From assembly GCF_001949145.1 (NCBI RefSeq), contig NW_019091434.1, forward strand, positions 711,980-775,979: a DNA stretch of 64,000 nucleotides. The letters run 5' to 3'. The stretch comes from Acanthaster planci. Its lineage: Eukaryota; Echinodermata; Asteroidea; Valvatida; Acanthasteridae. This document shows, in pieces, positions 37,322 to 49,031 of this stretch. The notes under the pieces were generated by a model that worked only from the letters and a program-made list of their open reading frames with translations, ran no database searches and had not been told where the DNA came from. Within the stretch, counting starts at the first letter, position 1, and the number at the start of each line of letters is the position of its first letter. Both the position numbers and the translations under genes were made by a program.

Positions 37322-39372
37322 TTACTTGCGCTTAGTTGCACAGATTTGGAATTCTTCGGGCGAGTAAGTTAGACCGACTCTTCCCTTCAGAGACAGCGGT
37401 GGTGAGTCGTCTGGTTTCTTGAAGGTAAACTGATGCATGAAGTAGCTGAAGAAGATCACCAGCTCCATCTTCGCCAGGTTCTCCCCGATGCAGCTACGGC
37501 GACCGACGCTAAACGGTATTAACTCGTCTGCTTGAACAGCCTCTCCCTTGTCGTTTAGGAATCTCTCGGGTTTGAATTGATTAGGTTCTGGCCAGACATT
37601 TGGGTCTCGAGCGACCGCCCATAGGTTTGAAACCAGCAAGGCACCCTTGGGAATCTTGAAACCCCTCAACTGGGTATCGGAGGTGGCAGCGTGTGCAACA
37701 CCCAAAGGAACAACAATAGTCAGTCGTTGAACTTCCCAGATAACCGCTCGGGTGAAGTTCAGTTCCGGTTTGTCGGTCATCCTGGGCAGGCGATTGCGGC
37801 CAACCACGTCATCGATCTCGGTCTGAACTCGCTGTTGGATCTCGGGGTAGACAGCCATATACAAGATGGCCCACTGGAGCGTAGTAGCGGTGGTCTCGGA
37901 ACCTGCTGCGAAGAGATTTGCTGTGGTACCAACAACACCCTTATCGGTAAAATTGCTATGTCTTACACTGGTCGAGTCTTTGGCCCGATTTATTTCATTC
38001 AGAAAAACATCGATAAAGTCATTTAGACTGTCGGCATCGAAAGCTTCACGATGGTTGTCGACGATGTTTCGGAGGAATTTCCGAAGCTCTTCAAAATTTG
38101 ACATCAACTTGTCAGTTGGTACGAAAGGCAGGTGGCGAAGAGCCGGGATGAAATTGATGATGCCACCCGCACCCAGCAATTGGACACTTTGACCAAGTAA
38201 GTCGAGAAGTTTCTGGAACTCTTTGTCGCTGTAATCGTATCGTTTGCCAAAAATGACAGAGCAGATGACATTGGAAACCGCGTTGCTGAGTAGAGATTTG
38301 GGACTGAAAGGTTTACCGTTGAAATCAGACATCTCCTTCATCAGTGCCTCAGCTTCCTCTCCGATCTTCTCCTCGAAGCTCGTTTTGCCCACACCGAGGC
38401 CTCTGAGAACAGTCAGAGAAAATCGTCGAAGATCGGTCCACTTGGCGCCAGATACCGATGCTACTCCTATCAAATCAAAACGGAAAACCGAGTTTTTATT
38501 TGAAATGTATTATTCAGGTCTGTACTACAAACTCAGATTACACTCACCACTCTTGAATGAAAAAGGTGCTACAGAGTTTAAACACATTTTAAAACTCTTT
38601 TAGTACGCACTTTTAAAAATGTGTTTAACCATAACATGTTTATTGCTACGCATTTAGGAATGTGTTGAAATGCTAAGCGGATTTCAAAAAGCTGAACATG
38701 TACCATGGAAAAGCGTTAAGCATTTAAACACATTCCTAAACACGTTTCAATAAAAACATGTCATGGGTTAAACGTGTGTTAAAAAGTAGGCATACAAAAA
38801 TGTGTTTAAACTCGACATGTAAACGTTGTTTTTACAACGTACGTCCATATGACAGCAAGGAAAGCGTATACCCGATAGGTAAAAAGGCCTTAATCTATCA
38901 GTAAACTACTTCGATGATTACCAAATGAGATCATATAGAATGAATTCTTCAACAAGGCTGAGCGTTGTACAGGGAGTTATTTGTCTTCAATCCTTATTAG
39001 TTAGGACACTTACCTTCGCCTTTGAAGACATCATTAAGGAGCATATTAGGTCTGTCTTGCAGCTGAGGATGCTGGAAAGCTTCCTTCACGGAGGCGTAGT
39101 CATTGAAGACCACCACCATCTTGTTAAAGACCCTAATGTGAAACATTGGCCCGTACTTGGCAGCATACCTCATAAAGAGATCGTGGGGTTGCACGCCGCG
39201 TCGCATCCCACGTGCGATGGCCGGAATAGAGCCGATGAGTGGGAATCCCCAGGGGCCAGGAGGGAGATTCTTAGGTTGCCCGAAGAACCATCGAAAAACA
39301 AGAAGGACAGCCAAGCACAGTAACACCGTGCGGACGTCCAGGAANGCACAGTGCATCCTCAAGGCGCGACAT
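37322..39372 (-). CDS. CYP2-like cytochrome P450, array copy 2 (ambiguous base in exon 1)
   Basis: Exon 1 is 39014-39372, the intron 38467-39013 and exon 2 37322-38466. The product would be 500 residues, two fewer than its neighbours because of a shorter linker before the I-helix (NRAKDSTSVRHSNF). Motifs: LPPGPWGFP, AAGSETT, EVQR, PERF and FSVGRRSCIGENLA with heme Cys about residue 445; the ENLA replaces EHLA of the others. The start was chosen at 39372 (MSRLEDAL), which aligns with the other copies. To stay in frame, one base must be surplus at the N at 39345, where CTGTGCNTTC stands for the expected CTGTGGTTC. I take this as a base-call error rather than a real frameshift. The intron is largely filled by a 240-bp palindromic element. 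Confidence 0.9.
38574..38813. mobile_element. Palindromic MITE-like element in intron of P450 copy 2
   Basis: About 240 bp that can fold on itself over nearly the whole length. The outer ends GAGTTTAAACACA and TGTGTTTAAACTC are exact complements. Further in, AACATGTTTATTG pairs with the complement of CAATAAAAACATGT, and TTTAGGA with TCCTAAA. AT-rich, non-coding. It resembles a foldback MITE of recent origin. No clear target duplication. Confidence 0.65.
39345..39345. other. Single ambiguous base in P450 copy 2
   Basis: One N in exon 1 of copy 2, at codon 10 or so. It adds one base relative to six aligned copies and breaks the frame between the expected start at 39372 and the rest of the exon. 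Confidence 0.95.
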
Positions 39373-39565
39373 TATGTTGCTACCGCAGAAAGATTGTGCG
39401 TATCCTCTAAGAATCTAACGGGGTGGGTCCGTTTGCTAAAATGACTTCAATCTGTCAGCAGCAGTAAGGTACTCTACTGTTGACTGGAACCTAGTTGGTG
39501 CCTTCTTGTGGTGCGTTAAAGCAAAGCGGAAGGAAATGAAGTATGCTGTGCTCTGGTGTGATTGT

Positions 39566-40745
39566 AGGTCAACTCGCCCCCTGGCCAACTCACCCCTTAC
39601 CAGCTCGCCCCTTACCAACTCGCCCCCTTACTGACTCGCCCCTTGCCAACTCACCCCTAGCCAATTCACCCCCTGACCCACTCGCCCCCAGACCCACTCG
39701 GGGTGCACCCTCGTATTTAGGCCAGAAATATGTCCGTCGAGCTCATGAATAAAAGATATACACTCAAAATATTCTGTATTAGAGGGTCCTGAGAGCCATG
39801 GAACTGAGGAATTGAAGAAAACATGAGACTGAACCTCTGGGCCGGACTCAGGGCTTCCAATTCTGAGCAATTTGGATGCAATCAGGTTTGAAAGTGGCAC
39901 TATTTAGCCATTTTGCTGAGGGATGGTTTTTCAAAATGGCTACTTTTCTGGACAGGGACATTTTCTGCATTTTGTGGGTGGTCTGCTTCTGGTGAAAATT
40001 TCTCAAAAATTCAATGGTCAATCCCCCGAAAATTGAAAGGAAAATGAAAGAGGACATGTGGAACATTTTAAAAATATTTGTGAAGTATGGGGAATTATCA
40101 CTGCCGTCTATGGTAATTTATTTCTAGTAGTTTACCCCTCGCCTCCTGGCCAACGCGCCCCCCCCCAAAGTTTGCCAAGCATATATGGCCGGCCCATTCA
40201 CCATTTAATTAAAAAAAAACACACAATCAGTCGGAGATGGAATCGATGATTGCTGCCCGTAAAATTAGGTTCTTGGGTTTGTAAATCTAATTCAGCATTA
40301 TCGTGTGTGTGGGCCATCTGCCCAGCTGCGTCCCTTCTGCGGACCTCTGTCACATACCCAAATAATAATGGGGCCGAGGTTTCGAAGTTGTTGAACCTGA
40401 GGGTATGTTTGATGTACAAATAACCTAATCAGACAGTGGACGTGGGAAGCGCCAAGACGTTTGAATAAATAAGTGATTAGCGGTGATGTCCAAATATCCA
40501 TCACCGTCCGTGAGTCGCTCTTGTCGCGTCGTTGGTTAGAACCGTTCGTTTATTTTTTTTTTACACATTGGGTCGGCCATACCTGCTTGACGTTCCTTAG
40601 GGGCGAGTCGGTCAGGGGGCGAGTCGGCCAGGGGGACGAGTTGGCAAGGGGTGAATCGGTTGAGCGGGGGCGAGTTTACGAGGGGGCGAGTTGGGGAAAG
40701 GGGCGAGTTGGTAAGGGGCGAGTCGGTCAGGGGGCGAGTTGACCT
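39566..40745. mobile_element. Foldback element with GGGGCGAGT tandem-repeat arms
   Basis: The outermost 18 bases AGGTCAACTCGCCCCCTG (39566-39583) are repeated as an exact inverted copy at 40728-40745. The left arm, to about 39705, is a run of roughly 15-bp units of the type CAACTCGCCCCTTAC. The right arm, from about 40598, is the same unit on the other strand, GGGGCGAGTTGGTAA. Between them lie about 890 bp of unique, non-coding DNA. Inverted arms built of short tandem repeats define foldback elements. No transposase gene is present, and I could not find a target duplication. Confidence 0.78.
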
Positions 40746-42912
40746 GAACACCTTTGGTGTTTGTTGACGATTGTTTCTATTCCCACTTCTTTGGTACATG
40801 TACATAAAGCTTAACCGCTCCTCTCTACACTGTGGGGCAATGAGACCGTTCGTACCGAAAGTAGTGCAAAGTTGACGTATTTTGTTGTTAATCTATAGAC
40901 CTATTTATTCTCTTACGTAACATAACCCGAATTCAATGTAGGCCTAAACACTTCGATATCCCCAGCTATCATCTTGGCTTGAACCCCCTAGACGCCTGAC
41001 AATTTAACGGACAAATGTGATGATTTTTCTGAGATAGAAATTTTGGTTGTTATTGCACAGACTTTTAGGCACAGCCAATTTGAAATGAGATCCTCTCATG
41101 ATATTAAACCTAGTGGCTTCACATTCGAAGTCGACGCGCACTTACGAAAATGCCCAAGACATTGTTCTTGCTCGGGTCGATAATTTGCTGAGCTGAGCTT
41201 ACTGATCAGTGCGCTTGCCAAACATTGCATTCGAAAACGTCTCCGCGTTGTGTTTACCCTCTGGATTCCGTCCATGTGAAAAATTCCGTTCGTGTGAAAA
41301 AATCAATATTAGAGTCTTTAAGAGTCAGTGAATGCAGTTTGTTACGCCATAGCGTGAGACTTTTTACCTCCGCTATGCTATTCAATTCGTGTATTTCGTT
41401 GTTGGCATCCCGATGAGTTTTCAGCTGAGCGTCTCATGCTTCTACAAGTTCTATTTTTGTAACGAATTCTTCATCGAACAGGTCCACTGAGACAGAATCA
41501 CATGGCATTATTTCGTTCCTCGGTTAACTACTGAGTTGGTCGTGATTTAATCAGCTTCTTAAACTGTATCATAAAATTATCAGGGATATAATAATATGGT
41601 ACAACTTGTCATTTTGCATGCTGCAGCAATTAGATTGGTCTGGGAAAATAAAATCCTCCCTTCAGCTCAATGAAATTAAATAATGCATCTTCCGAGAAAT
41701 CGCAGAGCAGTTACTTCCCATTCCGATAATGAAGTACATGTAATTTTAATTTGCAGGGAAGACTTATTACAAGTAAGTGTGTAAGTCATAGTCAGATACA
41801 GATTTTCCTGTGGCTCAGATTAAGACCCACACTATTGTAACAAATGTCACCCTAAAGAACTTAAATAAGAATCTTTAGCACAGCGGAGGATCCAGGTTTG
41901 GGATTCTAGGGATGGGACAAAACTAGGGCTATTTTCCAAAAAGATCATTCAATTATTTTTCCCATTGCAAAAATACCCTCTTGAAATTTGTTGTGCCGTC
42001 TCTAAAGTGTTGCCATTTTCAAGTGTTAGAAAAAAACATACACATTTGCAATATGTCTTCAGGGGACCTCCCGCCTATTCCCCGCTTGATGTGCCATTAT
42101 TCTAGCTCAATAAATACAACTTGCGACTTTCAACTTTGACATTTGAATCCTCAGTTTGGCTCGGTCGATCCAAGGCAACATTGTACTTGTAACCAGCCTG
42201 TGTTCCATTTGCACTCGCGTGATGACCACGCCTCTACCAAATATTTGACGACTTAATAACATGTATCCATGCTGCACAGATTTCTTGTGCTAGTGTTGAT
42301 TATTGCATGTTTCTTCTCCAGAAATTACGGGTCGTGCCATTACAACTGAATGTTGCTGATTGTGCATAAATATTTTTTATACGACTTCATAACAATTGGT
42401 GTCACTTGTTCTTGGATCGTGTTGCTTTTCGTAATAGCTTCAGTACCCGGGAAGCATGGTAGTCTCATAGTTGAGTTGTTCACACAGAACATTGCAAACG
42501 CAAACCATCAGTGCAACCCTCGCTCCTGAGCGAAATGAGGGAATCAATCGGAACAGGTTACACCCTGTGGATGCGGTGTCAGTGGCAGGGTTCGACTGAT
42601 CGTGGGTTGCTGAGAGTGGTCATTGAGTGTGTGGATTAACCGAAATCTGCGAAGATGAGTCGGACCGTGCGAGTACATGTCTATTCATACACTAATATTT
42701 ATGGCTCGAGAGACCTATGCAGAGCTTGGCTTTATTAGTCACGGTCTTTTCCTTGTAACGTGCATTTTAAGTTGAAGTATCCAAGCACTTTCATCTATCC
42801 TATACGTAAACTAGCTTTCCTTTTAAAATCTTTATAAATATTTACCACAAAATTAGAAGTACTAGCCCTTACCTATAAAATGCCATAAAATGTGTACCCG
42901 TGGGTCATTTTG

Positions 42913-42983
42913 AAGGGTACAGGGTGACACAGTACCTGACCAGGTGACTAACCTGGTCAGGTACTGTGTCACCCTGTACCCTT
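42913..42983. repeat. Perfect 33-bp inverted repeat beside P450 copy 3
   Basis: The arms at 42913-42945 (AAGGGTACAGGGTGAC...) and 42951-42983 (...GTCACCCTGTACCCTT) are exactly complementary over 33 bp around a 5-base loop GACTA. Weaker pairing continues outward (GGTCATTTT with AAAATGCC). The hairpin begins 34 bp after the stop codon of P450 copy 3, so it probably lies in that gene's 3' UTR. The matching flank of copy 5 (before 51910) has no such hairpin. Confidence 0.9.
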
Positions 42984-43016
42984 TGTGATTGGAAAATGCC
43001 CTTTCTAGGCTACCTT

Positions 43017-45135
43017 TTAGTCACGCTTAACAGCACATATGTTAAATGCATCAGGTATGTTTGAAACCCCGCCTTTTCCCTTCAAAGAAAGGGGGGAAGA
43101 GTCGTCTGGCTTCTTGAAGGTAAACTGGTGCATAAAGTAGCTGAAGAAGATCACCAGCTCCATCTTCGCCAGGTGTTCACCGATGCAGCTACGACGACCA
43201 ACGCTGAACGGTATCAACTCGTCTGTTATAGCAGCCTCTCCTTTGTCGTTCAGGAATCTCTCGGGTTTGAATTGATCGGGTTCTGGCCAGACATTGGAGT
43301 CGTGGGCGACCGCCCATAGGTTTGGAACCAGCAATGCACCTTTAGGAATCGTGAAACCCCTCAACTGGGTATCGGAGGCGGCAGCATGGGCAACTCCCAA
43401 AGGAACGACGATAGTCAGTCGCTGCACCTCCCAGATAACCGCTCGGGTGAAGTTCAGTTGCGATTTGTCGGCTATCCTGGGCAGACGGTTGCGACCGACC
43501 ACATCGTCGATCTCGGCCTGGACTCGCTGCTGGATCTTGGGATAGACAGCCATGTACAGGAGAGCCCACTGGAGCGTAGTAGCAGTGGTCTCTGTTCCCG
43601 CCCCGAATAGATTGGCTACGGTTCCAACAAAACTTTCTTCAGTCAGATGACCATGCTTGACGCCAGCTTTGTCTTTTGCTTCATTCTCTTTAATTTCCTT
43701 GAGGAAAGTGTCGGTAAAATCGTTCAGATTGTCGGCGTCGAAGGCAACACGATGGTTGTCGATGATAGTCGTTATGAAATTTCGAATCTTTTGTATATTC
43801 AGTTCCAATTGGCTCCACGACAGAAAGGGGAGGTGGCGCAACGCCGGGAAGAAAATGAGAACACCCCCAGCCCCGAGTAATTTCACATTTTCTGTCAATA
43901 AGGACAGAAGTCTGGTAAACTCTTCATCGCTGTACTCATAGCGTTTCCCAAAAATAACAGAGCATATGACGTTGGAAGTCGCGTTGCTTAGTAGTGGTTT
44001 GGGGTTAAAAGGTTTCCCGTTGAAAGCAGACATCTCCTTCATCAGCGCTTCAGCTTCCTCTCCTATCTTCTCTTCGAAACTCGTTTTGCCCACTCCGAAA
44101 TTCCTGAGAACGGTCAGGCAAAACCGACGAAGCTCGATCCACGTCTCACCGGAGGAAAATCCTACACCTGTCAATTAAAGGGTGTGTTTTTAGAACGTTA
44201 TTATCCTGCAATGTTTTCTCCATAATACGGTTTGGTCTTTGTAAATCGTTAATTGTGTTTTAGCAAACTGCGGATACAAAACTGAGGAAGTCGGTTTTGA
44301 GAAACCCTGTCACAGTCAAGGACTTTGAGCTCCCCCAGCCATGGTCGCGTATTAAGGATTTGCTCCAAATTCAACCCAGTTGGAAAGAAATTATACCGTT
44401 GCATGTATGGACTACAAGATAGCATTTACGCAGAGTGCAGGGTCAACAGGCTGGAGTCGACATCATATTATTTGAATTAACTCTTTTTGCTGCTTTGTCG
44501 AAATGACATTAGTTGCATAAAAACTAGTGGAATATCATTTCTGCGCACCCAGTCCCCCTTTGAGCTTTAAATTTCAAAGTGAAACCTGTTTGCAACCTTT
44601 GTCTGTTTGTTTATTCAGAACTTAAAAATCGTATTAGCATAAACTGGTAAAAGCAGAAAGATCATTAGTTGTTCACCCCCGTTTACTAGTCCTATTCTGT
44701 CCCCAATCCCGGTGATTTCAGCCACCCTTGGTAGGCAATTTTACATTTACCATAGAGATTTCCCCTTTATCTTTTACCTTCACTTCCAAGCAGTTCTGCT
44801 ATAACAATCTTAGGCCTGTCATTCAGCAGAGGATGCTGAAAGGCTTCCTTTATGGATGCATAGTCATTCAGGACCACAACCGTCGTGTTGAGGACCTTCA
44901 GATGGAACACGGGCCCGTATTCGACAGCATACTTCATGAAGAGATCGTGGGGCTTCACGCCGCGTCGTAGTTCGAGTGCGACGGTAGGAATGGAACCAAC
45001 GACTGGGAATCCCCAGGGGCCAGGAGGGAGGTTCTTAGGTCGCCTGAAGAACCAGCGAAGAACCAGGAGGACAGCCAGGCACAGCAACACTGTGCGGACG
45101 TCCAGGGACCACGATGTATTCTGAAGAAGGGACAT
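43017..45135 (-). CDS. CYP2-like cytochrome P450, array copy 3
   Basis: Exon 1 is 44778-45135 (MSLLQNTSWSLDV start), the intron 44168-44777 and exon 2 43017-44167, giving 502 residues. The usual landmarks are present: LPPGPWGFP, WIELRRFC, GAGTETT I-helix, EVQR, FKPERF, and FSVGRRSCIG with Cys447. The I-helix residue before AGTETT is Gly (FGAGTETT), as in copy 8. The C-terminus is GGVSNIPDAFNICAVKRD, closest to copy 5, and the linker KENEAKDKAGVKHGH is also shared with copy 5. The intron and the 5' flank (about 45350-45635) align with those of copy 5, so the two are duplicates. Just after the stop codon is a perfect 33-bp hairpin that copy 5 lacks. Confidence 0.95.
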
Positions 45136-46812
45136 ATTTTCTGATAATGCTGATGGACGAGATACGCTGTTGAATGCACGAGACGCCTTTCTAGAAGTAG
45201 AAATGGCTCGTCGTGTAGTCGGTCCAATTCCAAAAATCTAAACCTAAGTCCGTATGCAAACAAGCTACATGAACCGCAATCGGATAGGTACGTCAGACTA
45301 TGGTATCGCAGATAACATGTTCGTAATGTAATTTCTCAGTGAAATGCACTGTTCTGAAAGCCGTAACCCCTTGATCCTGATCTATTTTTATCCACTAATA
45401 GCGATACATCGCCTTATTAGCCTTCTGCTCCAGAGTACCACCAGCCTCGGAACAAAACAAGACTTCCCCACTGAGCAAACTTGAATAGAGCATCAATGTT
45501 GCATTGTCACGTTTTATTCAGATCTTGCTGCGCCGGGGCCCACGGACTTTCGGGGTTCACAATGTCTGTAAACCTAAGCAAACATTCCATTGTATTTGCA
45601 GATAGGATTGCGTGTAGCATATCGGTGTTCTGGAGATCGAATTTCGGATCGAGGAGTTGATAACAGACTTCGCGTGCATTGTGCTCTCAGGCCTAGGCCT
45701 ATGCACATAATAGATGCCGATGCAATACTCGATTTAGGGTCTCCGGATACGCGTAAATATCATTTTGGGGTCACTGTTTCATCAGTTAATATCTTCAGTT
45801 TTTCCTGTTTACATTTCTTTATTTTGGTTCGATTTCCAATCTTCCTTAAAGAAATCATCCTTCTTTTTGCACCCGGTGCCGACCCCAAACTGCTGCTCTA
45901 TGTATTAATAAACTTTCTAGGGACTGAGTGCAATGTACTTACAAGTGCTCATAGGAAATAGTTCAATTCGTCGTTTCTTTGCATGTATATACTACTTTAT
46001 GTGGCAATCCTGGGAGAAGCCTATTTGTTCTTTTTAATTAACATGTATTTCACCAAATACACGTGGTTTGTCTTTCTCTACGCAATCACATGGCAGTTTG
46101 GTATCTGTTTTAAAATGCCAAAGGAAAAGAAAAGATCAATGTGAAAAGAAGTCTTAAAATCTAATATCTCAATGCATAAAATTTTTTGTATCATTTCTTA
46201 GGCCTAGATATCTCTCGGCGAAACCCCGAAACCATTACTATCATTCAAACAATGTGGTGTCCGTACAACTTTTCAGCTCCTAAAACAACAAAGACCTCAT
46301 GACTTTTAATCACCGCCCTGTCCCGAAAATGAGGCATTTGTTCTACCGAAAAGGTAACATATTCATGGGCATTATACAAGCAAGATTATGCAGCTTCCTG
46401 CCAGTAACGAGTTTTAGAGATTCTTTCGTAGCGTAAAGCGCAACATTTAACCTAACTGAATTAGCACTGGCAATGACCAACCTAATTTCAGGATTCTTCA
46501 AGTTATACGTCTATAAATACAAGTAATAAGTATGGTTGGGAATACTGGCTTGCACTATTAATACACAGTCTCCACTCGTCAAAATCGTCAGACTTTCAGA
46601 CTCTGTCTGTTAGTTTTCTATTGGCTATCAAAATTGAAGAATGACCAGTTTGACTACTTGAGAAAATCAAAACAATAAGTGATAATGCTACGTACAAAAT
46701 GAAGAACCAATCACAGAACAGAGTGCACTCGTGTGAAAAGAGTAACTGATATCCGATAGTGAGATATTATCAATTAGTACTGACTGAAATAAAAGCTCTT
46801 CTGAGTTGCTGC
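45136..46812. other. Intergenic DNA between P450 copies 3 and 4
   Basis: The 5' flank of copy 3 and 3' flank of copy 4. Several stretches (for example CCTTGATCCTGATCTATTTT near 45370, AGCAAACATTCCATT near 45577, TTTTCAGCTCCTAAA near 46270) recur in the same order at 54170-55050 between copies 5 and 6. No exon. Confidence 0.7.
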
Positions 46813-49031
46813 TTAATCACGCTTACAAACACAAATGTCATATTCTACAGGCGAGTTGGTGAAGCCACCTCTTCCCTTCAGAGACAGCGGTAGTGAGTTG
46901 TCTGGTTTCTTGAAGGTAAACTGATGCATGAGGTAGCTGAAGAAGATCACCAGCTCCATCTTTGCCAGGTGTTCACCGATGCAGCTACGACGACCAACGC
47001 TAAACGGTATCAACTCGTCTACCTTAGCAGCCTCTCCCTGGTCATTCAGGAATCTCTCGGGTTTGAATTGATCGGGTTCTGGCCAGACATTGGAGTCGTG
47101 GGAGACCGCCCATAGGTTTGGAACCAGCAATGCACCTTTAGGAATCGTGAACCCCCTCAATTGGGTATCGGAGGCGGCAGCATGTGCAACTCCCAAAGGA
47201 GCGACGATAGTCAGTCGCTGCACCTCCCAGATAACCGCTTGGGTGAAGTTCAGTTGCGATTTGTCAGCCATCCTGGGCAGGCGGTTTCGACCGACCACGT
47301 CGTCGATCTCGGCCTGGACTTGCTTCTGGATCTTGGGATAGACAGCCATGTACAGGAGGGCCCACTGGAGGGTAGTGGCGGTGGTCTCTGTCCCTGCCGC
47401 GAAAAGATTGGCTACAGTTCCCACAAAACTGTGTTCAGTAAGATGGCCGTGCTTGACACCAGCTTTGGCTTTTTCTTCATTGCTTTTGATTTCTTTCAAG
47501 AATACGTCAATGAAATCGTTCAGATTGTCCGAGTCGAATGCAGCTCGATGATTGTCGATGACAGTTGTTATGAATTTCCGCACTTGCTGCCCATTCAATT
47601 CCAGTTGGTTAGACGACACGAAGGGCAGATGGCGTAAGGCTGGGAAGAAAAGAAAAACACCACCAGCTCCGAATAACCTGACATTTTCTGAAAATAAGGA
47701 CAGAAGTTTCTTAAACTCTTCGTTATTGTAGTCGTAGCGTTTCCCGAAAATTACGGAGCAGATGACGTTGGAAGTCGCGTTGCTGAGTAGAGGTTTGGGG
47801 TTAAAGGGTTTCCCGTTGAAAGAAGACATCTCCTTCATCAGTGCCTCAGCTTCCTCTCCGATCTTCTCCTCGAAACTTGTTTTGCCCACTCCGAAGCTCC
47901 TAAGAACGGTCAGACAGAACCGACGGAGCTCGATCCACGGCTCACCGGAGGCCATGGCTACACCTGTCAAACAAACGGGGAATGTTACTGTTTCGAATAG
48001 CATCATTGAAGCTGTGGGGCTGTGGGCAGAATCTAAATCCCTCTCCCTCCGACCTCACCTTTACATGGATGTATTTGGTGGGTTACGTGCACATTCGTGT
48101 GCCTTTGAAATACCAGTTTTCGATACCCTTGTAAAAATTCAAGGCAACACGCGTCATCGAATTTTTGCACACGATTTGCTGTGATTTTGGCATGAAATCG
48201 CTATTTGGACGAATGTGAAGATGGTAATTGTCTTCATTCACCATTGCTCGTACACGGCTCAAACTGATTTGAATCTTTAAAGTTTGAATAAGGATAAAGG
48301 GAAAACTCTTTCCGATTTGATTGAAATTTTCTCAGATTTGAAAATTCATCATGCATGATTTCCACACTTGTGAAGTTTCAACAGAAAATCAGATTCCTTT
48401 CAGGGGACAGCCGATTTCGGATCCCCCCATCTGGAGAATAATGACAAAAGAGTTTACATGAAATATTGCCATCCATGCAGATGACATGGTCATGTCAGAC
48501 TGAGAGTTACAACGGGCGATATTTTAAAAGGAACGTGTGTTGTCACAGTGATCACACACTCTCTTTCCCCTGGACAACTTGTGTTCTCCTGTTTTATTAT
48601 ATCCTCCAGTTTATGGGTAAATGCTAGGTAAAATTTCGTATTAGCATAATATGCGTCAAACATCTCAGATTACCTTCACTTTTGAAGAGTTCAGTGAAAA
48701 GCATGTGAGGTCTGTCGTTCAGCTGGGGATACTGGAAAGCTTCTTTCGTGGAGGCGTAGTCATTGAGAACCACCACCGTCTTGTTGAGGATCTTCAGATG
48801 GAACACTGGCCCGTACTTGGCTGCATACTTCATGAAGAGGTTGTGGGGTTGCACACCGCGTCGTATTTCAAGTACAATAGCCAGAATTGAACCGACGATT
48901 GGGAATCCCCAGGGGCCAGGAGGGAGATTCTTAGGTCGTCCGAAGAACCAGCGAAGAATCAAGAGGAGAACAAGGCACAGCAACACTGTGCGGACATCCA
49001 TGAACCACACAATTCTTTGAGGAAGCGACAT
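46813..49031 (-). CDS. CYP2-like cytochrome P450, array copy 4
   Basis: Exon 1 is 48674-49031, the intron 47964-48673 and exon 2 46813-47963, giving 502 residues. An upstream in-frame ATG at 49091 would add 20 residues. I chose 49031 (MSLPQRIVWFMDV) because every other copy starts at this point. Motifs: LPPGPWGFP, WIELRRFC, AAGTETT, EVQR, FKPERF, and FSVGRRSCIG with Cys447. The tail ends CVCKRD. It pairs with copy 6: both have the linker KSNEEKAKAGVKHGH, and their introns share a block with GAAGTTTCAACAGAAAA and GACAGCCGATTT (48370-48460 here, 57990-58040 in copy 6). Confidence 0.95.

Larger units (their letters stand above)
39373..43016. other. Intergenic DNA between P450 copies 2 and 3
   Basis: Contains the foldback element 39566-40745, a probable hAT-type end CAGCGGAGGATCCAGG at 41881 with no partner end I could confirm, and the perfect hairpin 42913-42983 next to the copy 3 stop codon. 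No exon is supported. Confidence 0.6.
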
